From contig NZ_BJXA01000013.1 of the NCBI RefSeq assembly GCF_007990755.1, forward strand, positions 1 through 64,000: a stretch of DNA of 64,000 nucleotides. Reading direction: 5' to 3'. Each line of letters opens with the position of its first letter. Within the stretch, counting starts at the first letter, position 1. The notes under the pieces are model-generated. The model did no database searches. It was given only the letters and a program-made list of their open reading frames with translations, and had not been told where the DNA came from. Positions 43,180 to 53,174 of this stretch are shown piece by piece. A program made the position numbers and the translations under genes. This DNA is from Nocardia ninae NBRC 108245. GTDB taxonomy: Bacteria > Actinomycetota > Actinomycetes > Mycobacteriales > Mycobacteriaceae.

Positions 43180-44700
43180 TCAGGGCGTGCCGAACCAGCT
43201 GACGAGTGCTTCGCGCAATGCGGCCGCTGCGGTGTCGGCGGATTCGTCGATCGTTGCGGCCCAGGCGATGTGGGCGTCCGGGCGGATCAGCAGGGCATCC
43301 GCCGGGCGGTCATCGGTTTTGGCCGCGCGGATATCGATCCGGTCCGCCCATTCCCGGGCGATCTCGCGCAGCTCCGCCCGGTCGGCGAGGTCGAGCAGGA
43401 CCGGCCGTGCGGTGCGCATGAGTTCCGCGACGCTGGTGACGCCCTGGTCGGTGTGCAGGGTCAGGTCGGGCGCGAAGGTGCCGGCGAGGGCGTGCGCGTC
43501 ACCCGGCGCCGGATAGCGGATGTCGTTGTGGCCGACCAGGTTTCCCATCCGACGCAAGGCGGGCTCGTCGGTGAGCAGTTCCTGGAAGACCTGCCGGAGC
43601 GCCTGGGCGGCCGCATCGTCACCGCGGCGCAAGGCCACCTGGGCGCGGGTCTGGACCAGGGCCCGCGCGCCGGCGAGGTGGCGCTCGTCATGGTAGGTGT
43701 CCAGCAGACCGGTCGGTGCCCAGCCGTGGATGACGGCGCCCAGCTTCCAGGCCAGATTGACCGTGTCGAGCATGCCGACATTGAGCGCCGTGCCGGTGGC
43801 GGGGAACAGGTGGGCCGCGTCGCCGGCCAGCATGATCCGCCCGGCGCGGTACCGCTCGGCCTGCCGATCCTTGAAGGTGTAGCGCGACAACCGAATCGGT
43901 TCTCCCATCGGGAGCTCCCCGCCGAGTACGCGACGCGCACTGTCGGCGAGTTCGGTCAGGGTCAGCGGCTCGTCGTCGTCGTATTCGGCGGACTCGTCCT
44001 CGGTGGTCTGCATGAACAGCACCCCATCGGAGACGGCGAATGCGAACACGCCGTTGTCGGTGTGCGTGAAGCCGGCGTGGATCGTGCCGAGCCCCGGGAC
44101 CTCGATGTCGCCGTTGTCGAGCACCGTCACCGAATCGGGCACGGTGACCTGGCCCAGCCGGTTGACCTCCGGATAGGTGGTGCCGGGGAAGGAGATACCC
44201 GCCATGTCACGGATCCGGCTGCGCCCGCCGTCGCAACCCACCAGGTAACGCGCGGTCACCTGGTACAGCCCGTCCGGCCCGCGCACTTGCGCGGTCACCG
44301 TGGCGTCGTCCTGACTCACGGCGACCACCTCGTGGCCGCGGCGGATTTCGGCGCCGAGTTCGCCCGCGCGATCGTCGAGCAGCCGCTCGATCTCCCGCTG
44401 CGGGATCGGCAACGCCCGCATCGGCGGCTCCGCCATCTGGGTGAAGTCCAAATAGATGTTGCCGAAAGGGAATCGGGGGGCCAGGTGCGGATCGCTGCTG
44501 GCCGCCTCGAAGCGGTCCAGCAGGCCGCGGTAGCGCAGCAGGTCCAGGATCCGGCCGCCGATACCGCTGGCCTTCGGGATGTCGCGGATGTGCGGCTGTC
44601 GTTCCAGCACCAGCGATCGGACTCCGGCCAGGCGCAGTTCACCGGCCAGCATCAGGCCGCTCGGGCCCGCGCCCACGATGATCACGTCGATGTCCGTCAC
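43180..44700 (-). CDS. FAD-dependent aromatic monooxygenase
   Basis: 506 residues. VGAGPSGLMLAGEL (FAD Rossmann motif), VGCDGGRSRIR (DG motif) and GRIMLAGDAAHLFPATG (GD motif) place it in the PHBH-type flavoprotein hydroxylases that act on phenols, polyketides or rifamycins. The C-terminal thioredoxin-like region is present. Substrate not determined. It stands alone, convergent-free, with a 170-bp gap to the next gene. Confidence 0.9.
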   Translation of the reverse strand: MTDIDVIIVGAGPSGLMLAGELRLAGVRSLVLERQPHIRDIPKASGIGGRILDLLRYRGLLDRFEAASSDPHLAPRFPFGNIYLDFTQMAEPPMRALPIPQREIERLLDDRAGELGAEIRRGHEVVAVSQDDATVTAQVRGPDGLYQVTARYLVGCDGGRSRIRDMAGISFPGTTYPEVNRLGQVTVPDSVTVLDNGDIEVPGLGTIHAGFTHTDNGVFAFAVSDGVLFMQTTEDESAEYDDDEPLTLTELADSARRVLGGELPMGEPIRLSRYTFKDRQAERYRAGRIMLAGDAAHLFPATGTALNVGMLDTVNLAWKLGAVIHGWAPTGLLDTYHDERHLAGARALVQTRAQVALRRGDDAAAQALRQVFQELLTDEPALRRMGNLVGHNDIRYPAPGDAHALAGTFAPDLTLHTDQGVTSVAELMRTARPVLLDLADRAELREIAREWADRIDIRAAKTDDRPADALLIRPDAHIAWAATIDESADTAAAALREALVSWFGTP

Positions 44701-44876
44701 TCATTACTCCATTTCCGCAGGTTCTAGCTTCGGCCGAGGAGTATGCCGGACAAACGGGGCCTTGCCGCAAGCCCCGGGGTCCGCTATAAGTTAGGAGTGG
44801 AAAGGGGTAAGTTCACTTCTTTTCCCGTTCGCCCGCGCAAGCCGGGCTCGAAGTGAGCCACCGTTCTCAGCCCGGT

Positions 44877-45542
44877 TCAGGCCTTCAATCCGTGCCTGGT
44901 GACGTAGAAGTTGTGGAAGACCATGACGGCGGCCAGGACGGCCAGCCATTGCACGGTGCTCACCAGCGGAATCGCATCGATCGGCAGGGTGTAGGCGAGT
45001 AACACCCGCACCAGCGCGTCCAGCGTGAAGACCGTGCCCCATACCGCCGTCAGTACCCGCAGGTGGTGGCGGAACCGGGAGTCGCTGTCCCAGCGTGCAT
45101 CCCACTCCCGATAACCCTCCTCGCCGATCTTGGCCGTGACGATCGCTCGGGACGCGGTGCGCATGAAGGGGCGTTGGGTGGCCAAAGTGCCCAGTATCCA
45201 CAGGCCCAGCACGCCGAAAACCCAGCTGTCGCGCACCATGAGTGTGCGGGGGTCGCCGGTCACCAGAGTCATCACCGTGCCGACCACGATCAGCGTGAGG
45301 GTGAACAGTGCGATCGTGTCGAGGCGACGCTGCCGTATCGCGCCGTAGGCGAGAAACCCGCCGATGAGCAACGCGGGCGCGATCAATGCCAGCCACGGGT
45401 TCACCCCGGCGGCGCGCAGGGCGTAGTAGCCGCCGAGGGGGAGTGCCAGCTCCACGATCAACTGGCGGAAGAGGTGGCGGCGCACGGCGGCTCGTTTGTG
45501 CTCCGCTGTGCGGTCGGCGGTGAGCGTCTGCGGTGAGTTCAT
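44877..45542 (-). CDS. VC0807-family integral membrane protein
   Basis: 221 residues with about five or six hydrophobic segments. The pattern LPLGGYYALRAAGVNPWLALIAP, RRLDTIALFTLTL, TGDPRTLMVRDSWVFGVLGLWILG and TQRPFM fits the uncharacterised VC0807 family. It lies 18 bp downstream of a TetR gene on the same strand, so it is likely co-transcribed with it and regulated by it. Confidence 0.75.
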   Translation of the reverse strand: MNSPQTLTADRTAEHKRAAVRRHLFRQLIVELALPLGGYYALRAAGVNPWLALIAPALLIGGFLAYGAIRQRRLDTIALFTLTLIVVGTVMTLVTGDPRTLMVRDSWVFGVLGLWILGTLATQRPFMRTASRAIVTAKIGEEGYREWDARWDSDSRFRHHLRVLTAVWGTVFTLDALVRVLLAYTLPIDAIPLVSTVQWLAVLAAVMVFHNFYVTRHGLKA

Positions 45543-45560
45543 GTCAGCTCCGGATCACGT

Positions 45561-46184
45561 TTACGCGCGGGTGGCGCGTTCGAAGAGTTCGGCTAGTTCG
45601 CGGGCGCAGGCCGCGGCGTCGAAGTCGGGATCGTCGGCCGCGCGGGCGACGGCCGCATCGCGTGCGGCGCGAATCGCGAGCGCCATGACCGCAGGGTCGA
45701 AGTCGCGAAAAGCCCCCGCCCGCTGGGCTTCCCGGATCCATTCCTCCTGGCCGCGGGCGATGTCGGCGACGTGTTCCAGCAAGCCGAACGCCTGTTTGTC
45801 GTCGGGGCGGACGTTGGCGACGATGCTCGCCAGTGCTCGCTGATGGTGGGGATATTCGTCGAGCAACGCCAGGCTGGCCGCGAAGTAGGCACGCAGCCTT
45901 GCGTGGTATCCGGCCTCGGGTTCGAGTTTGGCGACGACGAATTCCGTGTTCACCCGCACGATTTCGGCGGTCACCTCACGGATCAGATCGTCCTTGCCGC
46001 GGAAGTGGTAGGAGATCATGCCGGTACTGCTCAACCCCGCCTGCTGCGCGATCTTCGCGAACGAGGTATTCGGCAGGCCGTGCTCCGCGATCACCTCGAT
46101 CGCGGCATTCACAATCTGCGCCCGCCGGGCCGCCTCGGTGAACGTTCGCGCGCCTTGCTTGCCCGAGCCACTGTTTGCTTGCAT
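45561..46184 (-). CDS. TetR family transcriptional regulator
   Basis: 207 residues. HTH TSFAKIAQQAGLSSTGMISYHFRGKDDLI (~residues 40-68), C-terminal ligand domain of unknown specificity. ATG 46184 is chosen over a TTG at 46190. Two near-identical 16-bp palindromes overlap and precede the start (46175-46220), so autorepression is very likely, with the VC0807 gene as co-regulated target. Confidence 0.9.
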   Translation of the reverse strand: MQANSGSGKQGARTFTEAARRAQIVNAAIEVIAEHGLPNTSFAKIAQQAGLSSTGMISYHFRGKDDLIREVTAEIVRVNTEFVVAKLEPEAGYHARLRAYFAASLALLDEYPHHQRALASIVANVRPDDKQAFGLLEHVADIARGQEEWIREAQRAGAFRDFDPAVMALAIRAARDAAVARAADDPDFDAAACARELAELFERATRA

Positions 46185-46220
46185 GAGCAAAACGGTAGCC
46201 GTTGTTGCTTACGTAAGCAA
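46175..46220. promoter_or_regulatory. Two TetR operators
   Basis: TTGCTTGCATGAGCAA (46175-46190) and TTGCTTACGTAAGCAA (46205-46220, perfect palindrome), 30 bp centre to centre. A further half-site GTGAGCAA follows near 46231. They cover the TetR start and its promoter. Confidence 0.7.
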
Positions 46221-46316
46221 GAGTTGAGTTAGGTGAGCAAAATATGCGGGCTCAGGCGTCGAGTGGGGTGCCAGAACTCAGCGGTCAGGACCCGGGACGC
46301 GCTCGGCCGGCCTGGC

Positions 46317-46775
46317 TCAGGACACGAAGGTTGCGGAGGTGACGACGACGTCGGCGTAGCTGAGGTACCAGCCGTTCCAGGTGTCGGCGACGTTGATCTG
46401 GATGCCGTGGCCGGTGGCCGGACCGTCGGTGATCAGCCACAGGCCATTGCCGTAACCGGTTGCCCTGCTGACGCTTCCGTCGGACCAGGCGAATTCGGCC
46501 GCACTGACCGCACCCGGTGCGCTCCATGGGATCGTGGCGGTGAACCGACCGGAGTCGATGCCCGGCAGCAGTGGGCTGGCGCACTGGTGCAGCGCGGCCT
46601 CTCGGTGGATGGACTGTCGCGCGCTGCCGGTGCCCGGAATCAATCGGCCTGTCATCACGCTGCCTTGCCGGCAGGCCGTATTGCTGTCGCTCGACGGCTC
46701 CGCCGGACTTTGCGGCGCACTCAGCGCCGGTATCGCGCACAGAACCGCTACCAGCACGCTTCGACGAATAAGCAC
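46317..46775 (-). CDS. Small secreted protein
   Basis: 152 residues from GTG 46775 with GGAGGTG upstream; an earlier start at 46943 would add an implausible stretch. A signal peptide (LIRRSVLVAVLCAIPALSA) is followed by a mature domain with two Cys (NTACRQG, LHQCASP) and beta-type Trp/Gly-rich sequence (WSDGSVSRATGYGNGLWLI). No named family. Nocardial and mycobacterial genomes hold many such exported proteins. Confidence 0.7.
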   Translation of the reverse strand: MLIRRSVLVAVLCAIPALSAPQSPAEPSSDSNTACRQGSVMTGRLIPGTGSARQSIHREAALHQCASPLLPGIDSGRFTATIPWSAPGAVSAAEFAWSDGSVSRATGYGNGLWLITDGPATGHGIQINVADTWNGWYLSYADVVVTSATFVS

Positions 46776-46983
46776 GGCGCCACCTCCTGCGACGGGCAGA
46801 CCGGCGCGGCCAGGCAAGTCGAATACCGATGGCCTCGCCACGTACAGCACTACTGACTCGATCAGCAGCTTAGCGGCCGGCGTGCTGCGCTCGACCGGTT
46901 TCGGCAGCGAGCCTCTCGGCCGGGCCGTGGGGGAATCGGTCATATCGGTCGGCTAAGGTGCGACCCTCTGAAGGAGGGGAAAT

Positions 46984-47865
46984 ATGAAGACTTGGCGCGA
47001 CCTGGACTCTGCCACGCGAAAGGCATTGCTGCGTGGTGAGCCTGCCACCGATCCCGAGATTGATCGAATCGCCGTGGCGCATGCGGAGAAGGTGCTGAAC
47101 CGTTCGCAAGTTCGGGGAGTCTTGGTTGGTCTCGTGGGTGGTACGGCCATGGGATTGCTGCTGGGAACACTCATGGTGGTGGCAGGGCTGCCGTTCTGGG
47201 TGTTCGTGTTCGTGGTCATCGTGTTGGCCATCGGAGTCATGTTTGTCATGGCACGACACAAGCTCGCACTGATCCGGCTGCTGAACGTCAGCCGCGGTGT
47301 GGTTCGAGAGCCGGTCATGCCCGGATCCGCCGAGAAACTGGAGATCCGGATAACCGTCCTCGGCGCCGTACGCATCGCGGGCCCTTACCTGTTCATCGTC
47401 GCCGTTCTGCTCCTTGTCGGGGTGCTGTGGACGAATCCGTGGTTGATCGGCGTTGCCGCCGTCGTAAGCGTCCCCGTGCTCGCCTACACCGGCTACCTGC
47501 TGGCCTGGGCTTTGCCGAAACACCCAGCGGCCGTCCTCGATGCGAACGGCGTGCACACGCCCAGGATGGGACTGAGTGTCGGCTGGGAATCCTTCAGCGA
47601 GATCAGCGTCGTCCCCCTGCGCGCATCAGCGCGCGACACCCGGCAGGTGATCGCCTTCATGCTGCACGACGACCAGGTCTACCTTCGCCAACTCCCGAGC
47701 TGGCAAGCCTTCGTCTCCAGAATGAACAAGAAGATCTACCTGTCGCCCCTGGTCATCATGGATGCCATGGTCGACAAGCCTACCGCCGAAATCGCCGCCA
47801 CAGCGGCTGCGCTCTCCGGCCTACCCGTAACCCAAGCGGCGCAAGGTGTTCGGAAGCCCAGCTGA
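46984..47865 (+). CDS. Membrane protein of unknown function
   Basis: 293 residues. Four hydrophobic helices in two pairs (~45-67, ~70-90; ~130-148, ~152-172), then a soluble C-terminal part with WESFSEISVVPLR resembling PH-like domains of membrane proteins. Start ATG 46984 has GAAGGAGGGG upstream. No partner in the surrounding genes. Confidence 0.75.
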   Translation: MKTWRDLDSATRKALLRGEPATDPEIDRIAVAHAEKVLNRSQVRGVLVGLVGGTAMGLLLGTLMVVAGLPFWVFVFVVIVLAIGVMFVMARHKLALIRLLNVSRGVVREPVMPGSAEKLEIRITVLGAVRIAGPYLFIVAVLLLVGVLWTNPWLIGVAAVVSVPVLAYTGYLLAWALPKHPAAVLDANGVHTPRMGLSVGWESFSEISVVPLRASARDTRQVIAFMLHDDQVYLRQLPSWQAFVSRMNKKIYLSPLVIMDAMVDKPTAEIAATAAALSGLPVTQAAQGVRKPS

Positions 47866-47878
47866 TCGAGATCCGCGC

Positions 47879-48676
47879 CTAACGGTGCGCGGTGACCAGC
47901 CAGGCGCGCGAGTCGAACCACACGCCGTCGGCAGTGTGGTGCTCGGCCATGGTGCTGCGCAGACGGTCGAGTGCGCGCTGGGTTTCGTCGGCGGCGAGGC
48001 GGCTGAGCAGATCGGTCGTCATGTGCAACACACGGACGGCGTCGACGCCGGCGTCCGGGTCGGCGCCGTAATAGATGGGCTCGCGCAAGTCGGTGATGGA
48101 GATGTCTTCGAATCCGGCAGTGGTGAGAATCTCCTGCACCCGCGCTGGATCGCCCAGCGAGAAGGCACCGGTACTGGTGGCGGGCGTGGCATTGCCGGTA
48201 AGAGCCCGGTGGATCGCGCCCACCCATTCTTGTTCGGCGCTGTCCTGCCACACCAGTTGCACCAGTCGCGCTCCGGGCTGCAATGCGCGCCCGATGTTGG
48301 TGAACGCCGCGACCGGGTCGGCGAAGAACATCGTGCCGAAGCGGCTGGCAGCGCGGGTGTAGTGCTCGGGTGGGAAGGGATAGATCTGCGCGTCCGCCTG
48401 CTCGAACCGCACGTTGGGAATCTCTGCGGCGGCGGTGAGCCGGCGGGCGTGCGCCAGCATCACCGGCGAGATGTCGACACCGAGCGCGCTGCCCTGATGC
48501 GCGAGCTCGGCGCTGTCGCGGGTGAGCTGCCCTGTGCCGCAACCGATGTCGAGCACGCGGTCGCTCGGTCCCACGTCGAGGGCTTCGCTCAGCCACCGGT
48601 GGTAGCGGCGCAGCTCGGCGTCGTAGTCGAACATGGTGTTCGAGGCCGGTTCCGGTTGATTCCCGCGGTCGATCAT
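47879..48676 (-). CDS. Class I SAM-dependent methyltransferase
   Basis: 265 residues. VLDIGCGTGQLT (SAM motif I), GVDISPVMLAHAR (II) and FGTMFFADPVAAFTNIGRALQPGARLV (III) are clear. Start ATG 48676; MFDYDAELRRYHRW follows. Acceptor unknown. It converges with the membrane protein gene with a 13-bp gap. Confidence 0.88.
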   Translation of the reverse strand: MIDRGNQPEPASNTMFDYDAELRRYHRWLSEALDVGPSDRVLDIGCGTGQLTRDSAELAHQGSALGVDISPVMLAHARRLTAAAEIPNVRFEQADAQIYPFPPEHYTRAASRFGTMFFADPVAAFTNIGRALQPGARLVQLVWQDSAEQEWVGAIHRALTGNATPATSTGAFSLGDPARVQEILTTAGFEDISITDLREPIYYGADPDAGVDAVRVLHMTTDLLSRLAADETQRALDRLRSTMAEHHTADGVWFDSRAWLVTAHR

Positions 48677-48752
48677 GGAGCCATCATGACAGCAGCGCGC
48701 GGTTATCGGATCGTACTCGGGGATGCGTCGAGCGGAGCTGGGCCGTGTGGAG

Positions 48753-49892
48753 TCACGTCGACTGACGCCGTAGCCGCGCCGCCAACCACAGCACGACACC
48801 GTAACCGAACGCCGCGTCGGCGTTGGACACGAGCGCTGCGGTCGGAAAGACGACGGCGTGCCGCAATCCCGCATCGGCCAGCGCCCGGATGCGCGCCAAA
48901 ACCTCTCGGGGCGTGCCGATCACGAGCCAATCGTGCAGCACCTCGTCGGGCACCTCGGCGATCGCCGCCTGCACCTCGGCCTTGGTCAGCTGGTGCGGCA
49001 TCAGCTCGATGAGACCGCGGAAGCCTTCTCCGAAAGGATGTTTCGCGCCGTGGCGCGCCCACACCGCGTCCGGTGCGAGCAAGCCGAGATAGCGGACAGC
49101 GGGCGCACGCAGCAGCCGCCGGATACCGGACGGCGTTCGCGCGGTGAGCATGGAGATCATTTGGGCGGGCACGATCGCCTCGGGGTCGCGACCCGCGGCG
49201 CGAGCGGCGGTGTGCACCACCTTCAGTCGGCGCTGGTATTCGTCCGGTGACAGGGCCTCCCACGGGTACCACCCGTCGGCGTAGCGTCCGGTCAGTTCGA
49301 GCATCCGTGGTCCGTGCGCGCCGATCCAGATCTGCGGCATCCGGCCAGCCGGCGCGGCCAAATCCATTGGCGCGCTGTCGATTTTATAATGCCGACCGGA
49401 GAACTCGATGGATTCCGTTGCGGTCAGTGCTGCGCGGAGCACCTGGAGTGCCTCCTCCAGTCTTTCGACCGGGCGATTCCAGCTGAACCCGTACGGATCG
49501 AGGTTTTCCCGCTCGCCGGATCCGATGCCGAGGATGGGCGGCACCTTCGTCATGTGCGCCAAGGTGAGAAACGTCTGCGCCAGCAGCACCGGATGCCTGC
49601 GATGCGGATCGGTCACCCCGACCCCCAACTGCACCTTTCCCGCCCCGGCGGCCAGATGGGCAAGCAGCGGAGCGTAATCGAACTGCTCGTCGGGGCTGCG
49701 GACGACTTTCGCCTGCGGGGTGAAGTCGGTATCCCAGATGGCTCGTGGAAAGACACTGATCAGGTGGTCCGGCGCCAGAACTGAATCCAGCTTGCCCAAT
49801 CGGGCCATCCGCACCACGAATCGTGCGGCGCTCAATGGCGGATTCACCCCGGCGAGCGTGCCCACTGCGAACGACTTGCGCGAGTCCGACAC
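48753..49892 (-). CDS. LLM-class (luciferase-like) flavin/F420 oxidoreductase
   Basis: 379 residues from GTG 49892. The TIM-barrel bacterial luciferase fold is shown by VQLGVGVTDPHRRHPVLLAQTFLTLAHMT, LGIGSGERENLDPYGFSW and PQIWIGAHGPRMLELTGRYADGWYP. Many actinobacterial members use cofactor F420 (for example methylenetetrahydromethanopterin-reductase-like enzymes). Substrate unknown; stands alone. Confidence 0.88.
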   Translation of the reverse strand: MSDSRKSFAVGTLAGVNPPLSAARFVVRMARLGKLDSVLAPDHLISVFPRAIWDTDFTPQAKVVRSPDEQFDYAPLLAHLAAGAGKVQLGVGVTDPHRRHPVLLAQTFLTLAHMTKVPPILGIGSGERENLDPYGFSWNRPVERLEEALQVLRAALTATESIEFSGRHYKIDSAPMDLAAPAGRMPQIWIGAHGPRMLELTGRYADGWYPWEALSPDEYQRRLKVVHTAARAAGRDPEAIVPAQMISMLTARTPSGIRRLLRAPAVRYLGLLAPDAVWARHGAKHPFGEGFRGLIELMPHQLTKAEVQAAIAEVPDEVLHDWLVIGTPREVLARIRALADAGLRHAVVFPTAALVSNADAAFGYGVVLWLAARLRRQST

Positions 49893-50001
49893 TTCGGTCC
49901 CCTCTCGACCAGCATGCCCCCACCAGGCACCCCACCGATTATCCCGACGCACCCCGCCCGCGTCCGGTGATTCAACCGGCTGGATCACAACTCTCGCTGG
50001 A

Positions 50002-50033
50002 CTTGACTATGCCGCGACGGCATGGCTTCGACT
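50002..50033 (+). promoter_or_regulatory. MerR-type promoter before the S9 peptidase gene
   Basis: TTGACT (50003-50008), a 19-bp spacer holding TGCCG-CGA-CGGCA, then TCGACT (50028-50033). The 19-bp spacer is typical of MerR-activated promoters. It matches the box at 52028 at 19 of 22 positions. Confidence 0.6.
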
Positions 50034-50105
50034 GGTGTCGATGGCGGCGCGCAGGTGCCGATAAATGCGGTTCCTGCGGGCATCGACCCAGATGGAAGGA
50101 CAGCT

Positions 50106-51992
50106 ATGGCGTTACCGGAATTGCTCACGGTGGAAGACCTTTTCAGCCCGCCCGTTCGGTCGGCGGCGTCGATCTCGCCGAACGGAACTCGGCTCGCCTT
50201 CCTGGCTCCGTGGCAGAACCGGCTGAATGTGTGGGTGCAGGACCTCGACTCGGCCGAGGAACCGCGGTGCGTGACGGCCGACAGCAACCGCAGCATTCAC
50301 GACTACCGCTGGACCGACGATCCGCGATGGCTGCTCTACACCCAGGACGACAATGGCGACGAGAACTGGCATCTGTACCGCGTCGACCTGTCGGATCCGG
50401 CGGCCGCGACGGTCGATCTCACCCCGTTTCCTGGTGCGCGGCTGTTCGGTCTCGAACTGCCACGAGGCAGGCCCGGCATCGCGATCGTCACGCTGAACTC
50501 CAGGAAAGTCGAAGAGTTCGACGTGTACGAACTCGACATTGCCACCGGAGAACTGACGATGCTCGCGCAGAACCCGGGTCGCGTTTCCGGCTGGAAGGTG
50601 AGTCATCGCGGTGACCTGTTCGCCACCTCGATGACCGACGACGGTGATGTCGAACTATCCCGGTATGACAGTGCCGCAAGTGAATTGAGTCGAGTCGCGG
50701 TGTGGGACGGTGCCGACTACCCGGTGGGTGTCTCGCCGATCGAGATCACTCCGGACGGCGCGGGGGCGTGGGTAGGGTCCAATCGGGGCACCGATCGGAC
50801 CCGGCTGGTTCGGCTCGACCTGGATACCGGGCAGGAGGTCGAGCTCGACAGCCATCCCAGCTTCGATCTCGATACGCGCGCGGGTGCGAGTCCCGGTTTT
50901 CCGGCGCCTCTCATACTCAGTCGGCGCGCCGGAAAGCTCATCGGGGCAAGGTATCTCGGCGAGCGGCAGGTGATCCACGCCCTCGACCCGCACTTCGCCG
51001 AGGTGCTGGCGAACGTGGCGAAGTTGTCCGACGGCGACATCAGCGCACTGTCCTCGGACGACAGCGAGCAGCGGTGGGTCGTGAGTTTCGAGCACGATCG
51101 TGAGCCCGGTGTCACCTACTACTACGACCATGCGACGGGCGAGAGTCGGCTGCTGTTCCGGCCGTATCCCCATCTGGACCCCGCAACGCTCGCGCCGATG
51201 ACGCCGGTCACCATCCCGGCGCGCGACGGGCTCAGTCTCCCTTCGTATCTCACGCTGCCGGTCGGTGTGCCGCCGACCGGTTTGCCGTTGGTGCTCCTGG
51301 TGCACGGTGGTCCGTGGACACGGGACAGCTGGGGGTTCGACGGGGCGGCGCAGTTGCTGGCCAATCGCGGATATGCAGTGCTGCAGATGAACTTTCGCGG
51401 ATCGACCGGGTATGGCAAGGCGTTCGTCAAGGCCGCCGTCGGCGAGTTCGCGGGCAAGATGCACGACGATCTCATCGACGGCGTCACCTGGGCGGTCGAG
51501 CAGGGGTATGCCGATCCGGCGCGCGTCGCCATCTTCGGCGGTTCCTACGGCGGCTACTCGGCGTTGGTCGGTGTCACCTTCACCCCGGAGGTCTTCGCCG
51601 CCGCCGTCGACTACTGCGGTATTTCGAACCTGGCGAACTTCCTGCGGACCATGCCGGTGTTCTCCCGGCCCTTCATGGCCAACAACTGGTACCTGTTCGT
51701 CGGGGATCCCGAGGTTCCGGAGCAGGCGGCGGACATGGTGGCACGTTCGCCGATCACCAGGGTGGATCAGATTCGCACGCCGCTGCTGGTTGCCCAGGGC
51801 GCCAACGATGTTCGCGTGGTGCAAGCCGAATCCGACAACCTCGTCGCGGCGCTGCGTGCGCGCGGGGTCGAGGTCGAATACATCGTGAAGGACGACGAGG
51901 GGCACGGTTTCGTGAATCCCGAGAACACGATCGAACTGTTCCAGGCGATCGACCGTTTCCTGGCGCGGTACCTGGGTGGGCGGATCGAGTAG
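50106..51992 (+). CDS. S9-family prolyl oligopeptidase/acylaminoacyl peptidase
   Basis: 628 residues. An N-terminal seven-bladed beta-propeller (~20-370) precedes the alpha/beta hydrolase domain with [18 protein letters not shown], nucleophile S480 in FGGSYGGY, Asp in ANDVRV and His in DEGHGF. Start ATG 50106 with GGAAGGA upstream. It shares a MerR-type promoter box with the downstream MerR gene, so its expression is probably ligand-controlled. Confidence 0.93.
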   Translation: MALPELLTVEDLFSPPVRSAASISPNGTRLAFLAPWQNRLNVWVQDLDSAEEPRCVTADSNRSIHDYRWTDDPRWLLYTQDDNGDENWHLYRVDLSDPAAATVDLTPFPGARLFGLELPRGRPGIAIVTLNSRKVEEFDVYELDIATGELTMLAQNPGRVSGWKVSHRGDLFATSMTDDGDVELSRYDSAASELSRVAVWDGADYPVGVSPIEITPDGAGAWVGSNRGTDRTRLVRLDLDTGQEVELDSHPSFDLDTRAGASPGFPAPLILSRRAGKLIGARYLGERQVIHALDPHFAEVLANVAKLSDGDISALSSDDSEQRWVVSFEHDREPGVTYYYDHATGESRLLFRPYPHLDPATLAPMTPVTIPARDGLSLPSYLTLPVGVPPTGLPLVLLVHGGPWTRDSWGFDGAAQLLANRGYAVLQMNFRGSTGYGKAFVKAAVGEFAGKMHDDLIDGVTWAVEQGYADPARVAIFGGSYGGYSALVGVTFTPEVFAAAVDYCGISNLANFLRTMPVFSRPFMANNWYLFVGDPEVPEQAADMVARSPITRVDQIRTPLLVAQGANDVRVVQAESDNLVAALRARGVEVEYIVKDDEGHGFVNPENTIELFQAIDRFLARYLGGRIE

Positions 51993-52027
51993 CCGGACCG
52001 CCTGGTGGCCGCTGACCGGGAGCAATG

Positions 52028-52059
52028 CTTGACTATGCCGTAACGGCACAGTGTGTAGT
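52028..52059 (+). promoter_or_regulatory. MerR-type autoregulated promoter
   Basis: TTGACT (52029-52034), 19-bp spacer with TGCCGT-A-ACGGCA, then TGTAGT (52054-52059). Transcription would start at or next to ATG 52065, so the merR mRNA is probably leaderless. Confidence 0.7.
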
Positions 52060-52064
52060 GGGGG

Positions 52065-52811
52065 ATGACGGAAGGAGTGACGGTCGTGGGGTGGAGCACT
52101 CGTGAACTGGCCGAGCTCGCGGGCACCAGCCTGCGGACCGTGCGGCATTACCACGATGTCGGACTGCTCGATGAGCCCGAACGCCGTGCCAACGGCTACA
52201 AGAGTTACGGCGTGGCCCATCTGGTCCGGGTGCTGCGGATCAAACGCCTCTCCGGGCTCGGCTTTTCGCTGGCGCAGATCGCCGAGATGGACAACCTCGA
52301 CGAGCATCCGCAGGAGGCGCTGCGGACGCTGGACACCGAACTCGCCGAAACCATCGACCGGCTACAGCGGATCCGCGCCGAGGTCGCCCGGATCCTGGAC
52401 CACCAGGAGGCGACCGACCTGCCGCCCGAATTCGCCGCGGTGCAGCGAGCGGATATGTCCGACGCGGACCGCTCACTCGCGTTCGTGCTTTCCCGGGTGA
52501 TCGGTCCGGCGGGGCGGCAGGCGGTGGCGCGAATGCTGGAAGATCCCGAGGTCAGTGCCTTCTCGACCGAATTCGACAACCTGCCCGCCGATGCGGATGA
52601 GCAGCAGCGCGAGGAGGTCGCGCAACGCATGATTGAGGGCGGCCGTAAGTTGTACGCCGCGCACCCGCGGGTGCTGACCTGGTTCGACGATGCGCCGCGC
52701 GGCACCCGCTTCGCCGCGAGCACCACTGCTGAGGCTGTGTTGGAGGTGTACAACGCCGCACAGCTCGACGTGCTTGCCCGCGTCGGCCGGGAGATCACGC
52801 CGCCGAGCTGA
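52065..52811 (+). CDS. MerR family transcriptional regulator
   Basis: 248 residues. N-terminal winged helix [26 protein letters not shown], then [18 protein letters not shown], a coiled coil (~80-110) and a C-terminal effector domain of unknown ligand. It probably binds the shared boxes before itself and before the S9 peptidase gene, which ends 72 bp upstream. Confidence 0.92.
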   Translation: MTEGVTVVGWSTRELAELAGTSLRTVRHYHDVGLLDEPERRANGYKSYGVAHLVRVLRIKRLSGLGFSLAQIAEMDNLDEHPQEALRTLDTELAETIDRLQRIRAEVARILDHQEATDLPPEFAAVQRADMSDADRSLAFVLSRVIGPAGRQAVARMLEDPEVSAFSTEFDNLPADADEQQREEVAQRMIEGGRKLYAAHPRVLTWFDDAPRGTRFAASTTAEAVLEVYNAAQLDVLARVGREITPPS

Positions 52812-52820
52812 ACCCGCAGG

Positions 52821-53174
52821 TCAGTAGTACTGGACCAGGCAGAATTCATGGCCTTCCGGGTCGGCGAGCACGACGACCACACCCTCGTCGTAGTCGTGCC
52901 GCTCGCCGGTGTCGCGGCCGCCGAGGGCGATGACCTGGGCAATGCCCTGATCGATGTCGTCCACCGCGACGTCCAGGTGCAGGCGTACCTTGCCGTGCTT
53001 CGGCTCGGTCACGGGCTGGAAGACGAGGCGGGGTTGTGGATCATCGAGTTCGCCGAGATAGATCCAACCGGGCTGGGACGGCCCTTGCGGACGGTCCAGT
53101 AGTGCGCTCCAGAAACCCGCGACCCGTTGCACGTCGACGCAGTCGATGGTTACGCCGATCCAGCGGTTCGTCAT
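52821..53174 (-). CDS. VOC-family (glyoxalase-like) protein
   Basis: 117 residues. Two beta-alpha-beta-beta-beta units: WIGVTIDCVDVQRVAGFWSALL and KVRLHLDVAVDDIDQGIAQVIALGG, ending DPEGHEFCLVQ, which is the vicinal oxygen chelate fold. Metal ligands suit a glyoxalase/bleomycin-resistance type; function unknown. The ATG overlaps the stop of a tiny upstream ORF. Confidence 0.88.
   Translation of the reverse strand: MTNRWIGVTIDCVDVQRVAGFWSALLDRPQGPSQPGWIYLGELDDPQPRLVFQPVTEPKHGKVRLHLDVAVDDIDQGIAQVIALGGRDTGERHDYDEGVVVVLADPEGHEFCLVQYY

Noticed and set aside
42981-43202. 73-codon plus-strand ORF between the MBL and monooxygenase genes
   Set aside because: No ribosome site, no family, and it overlaps the monooxygenase 3' end; a small real gene cannot be fully excluded.
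43153-44727. 524-codon plus-strand frame opposite the flavin monooxygenase
   Set aside because: Arg/Gly/His-rich shadow without motifs; the minus frame has full FAD motifs.
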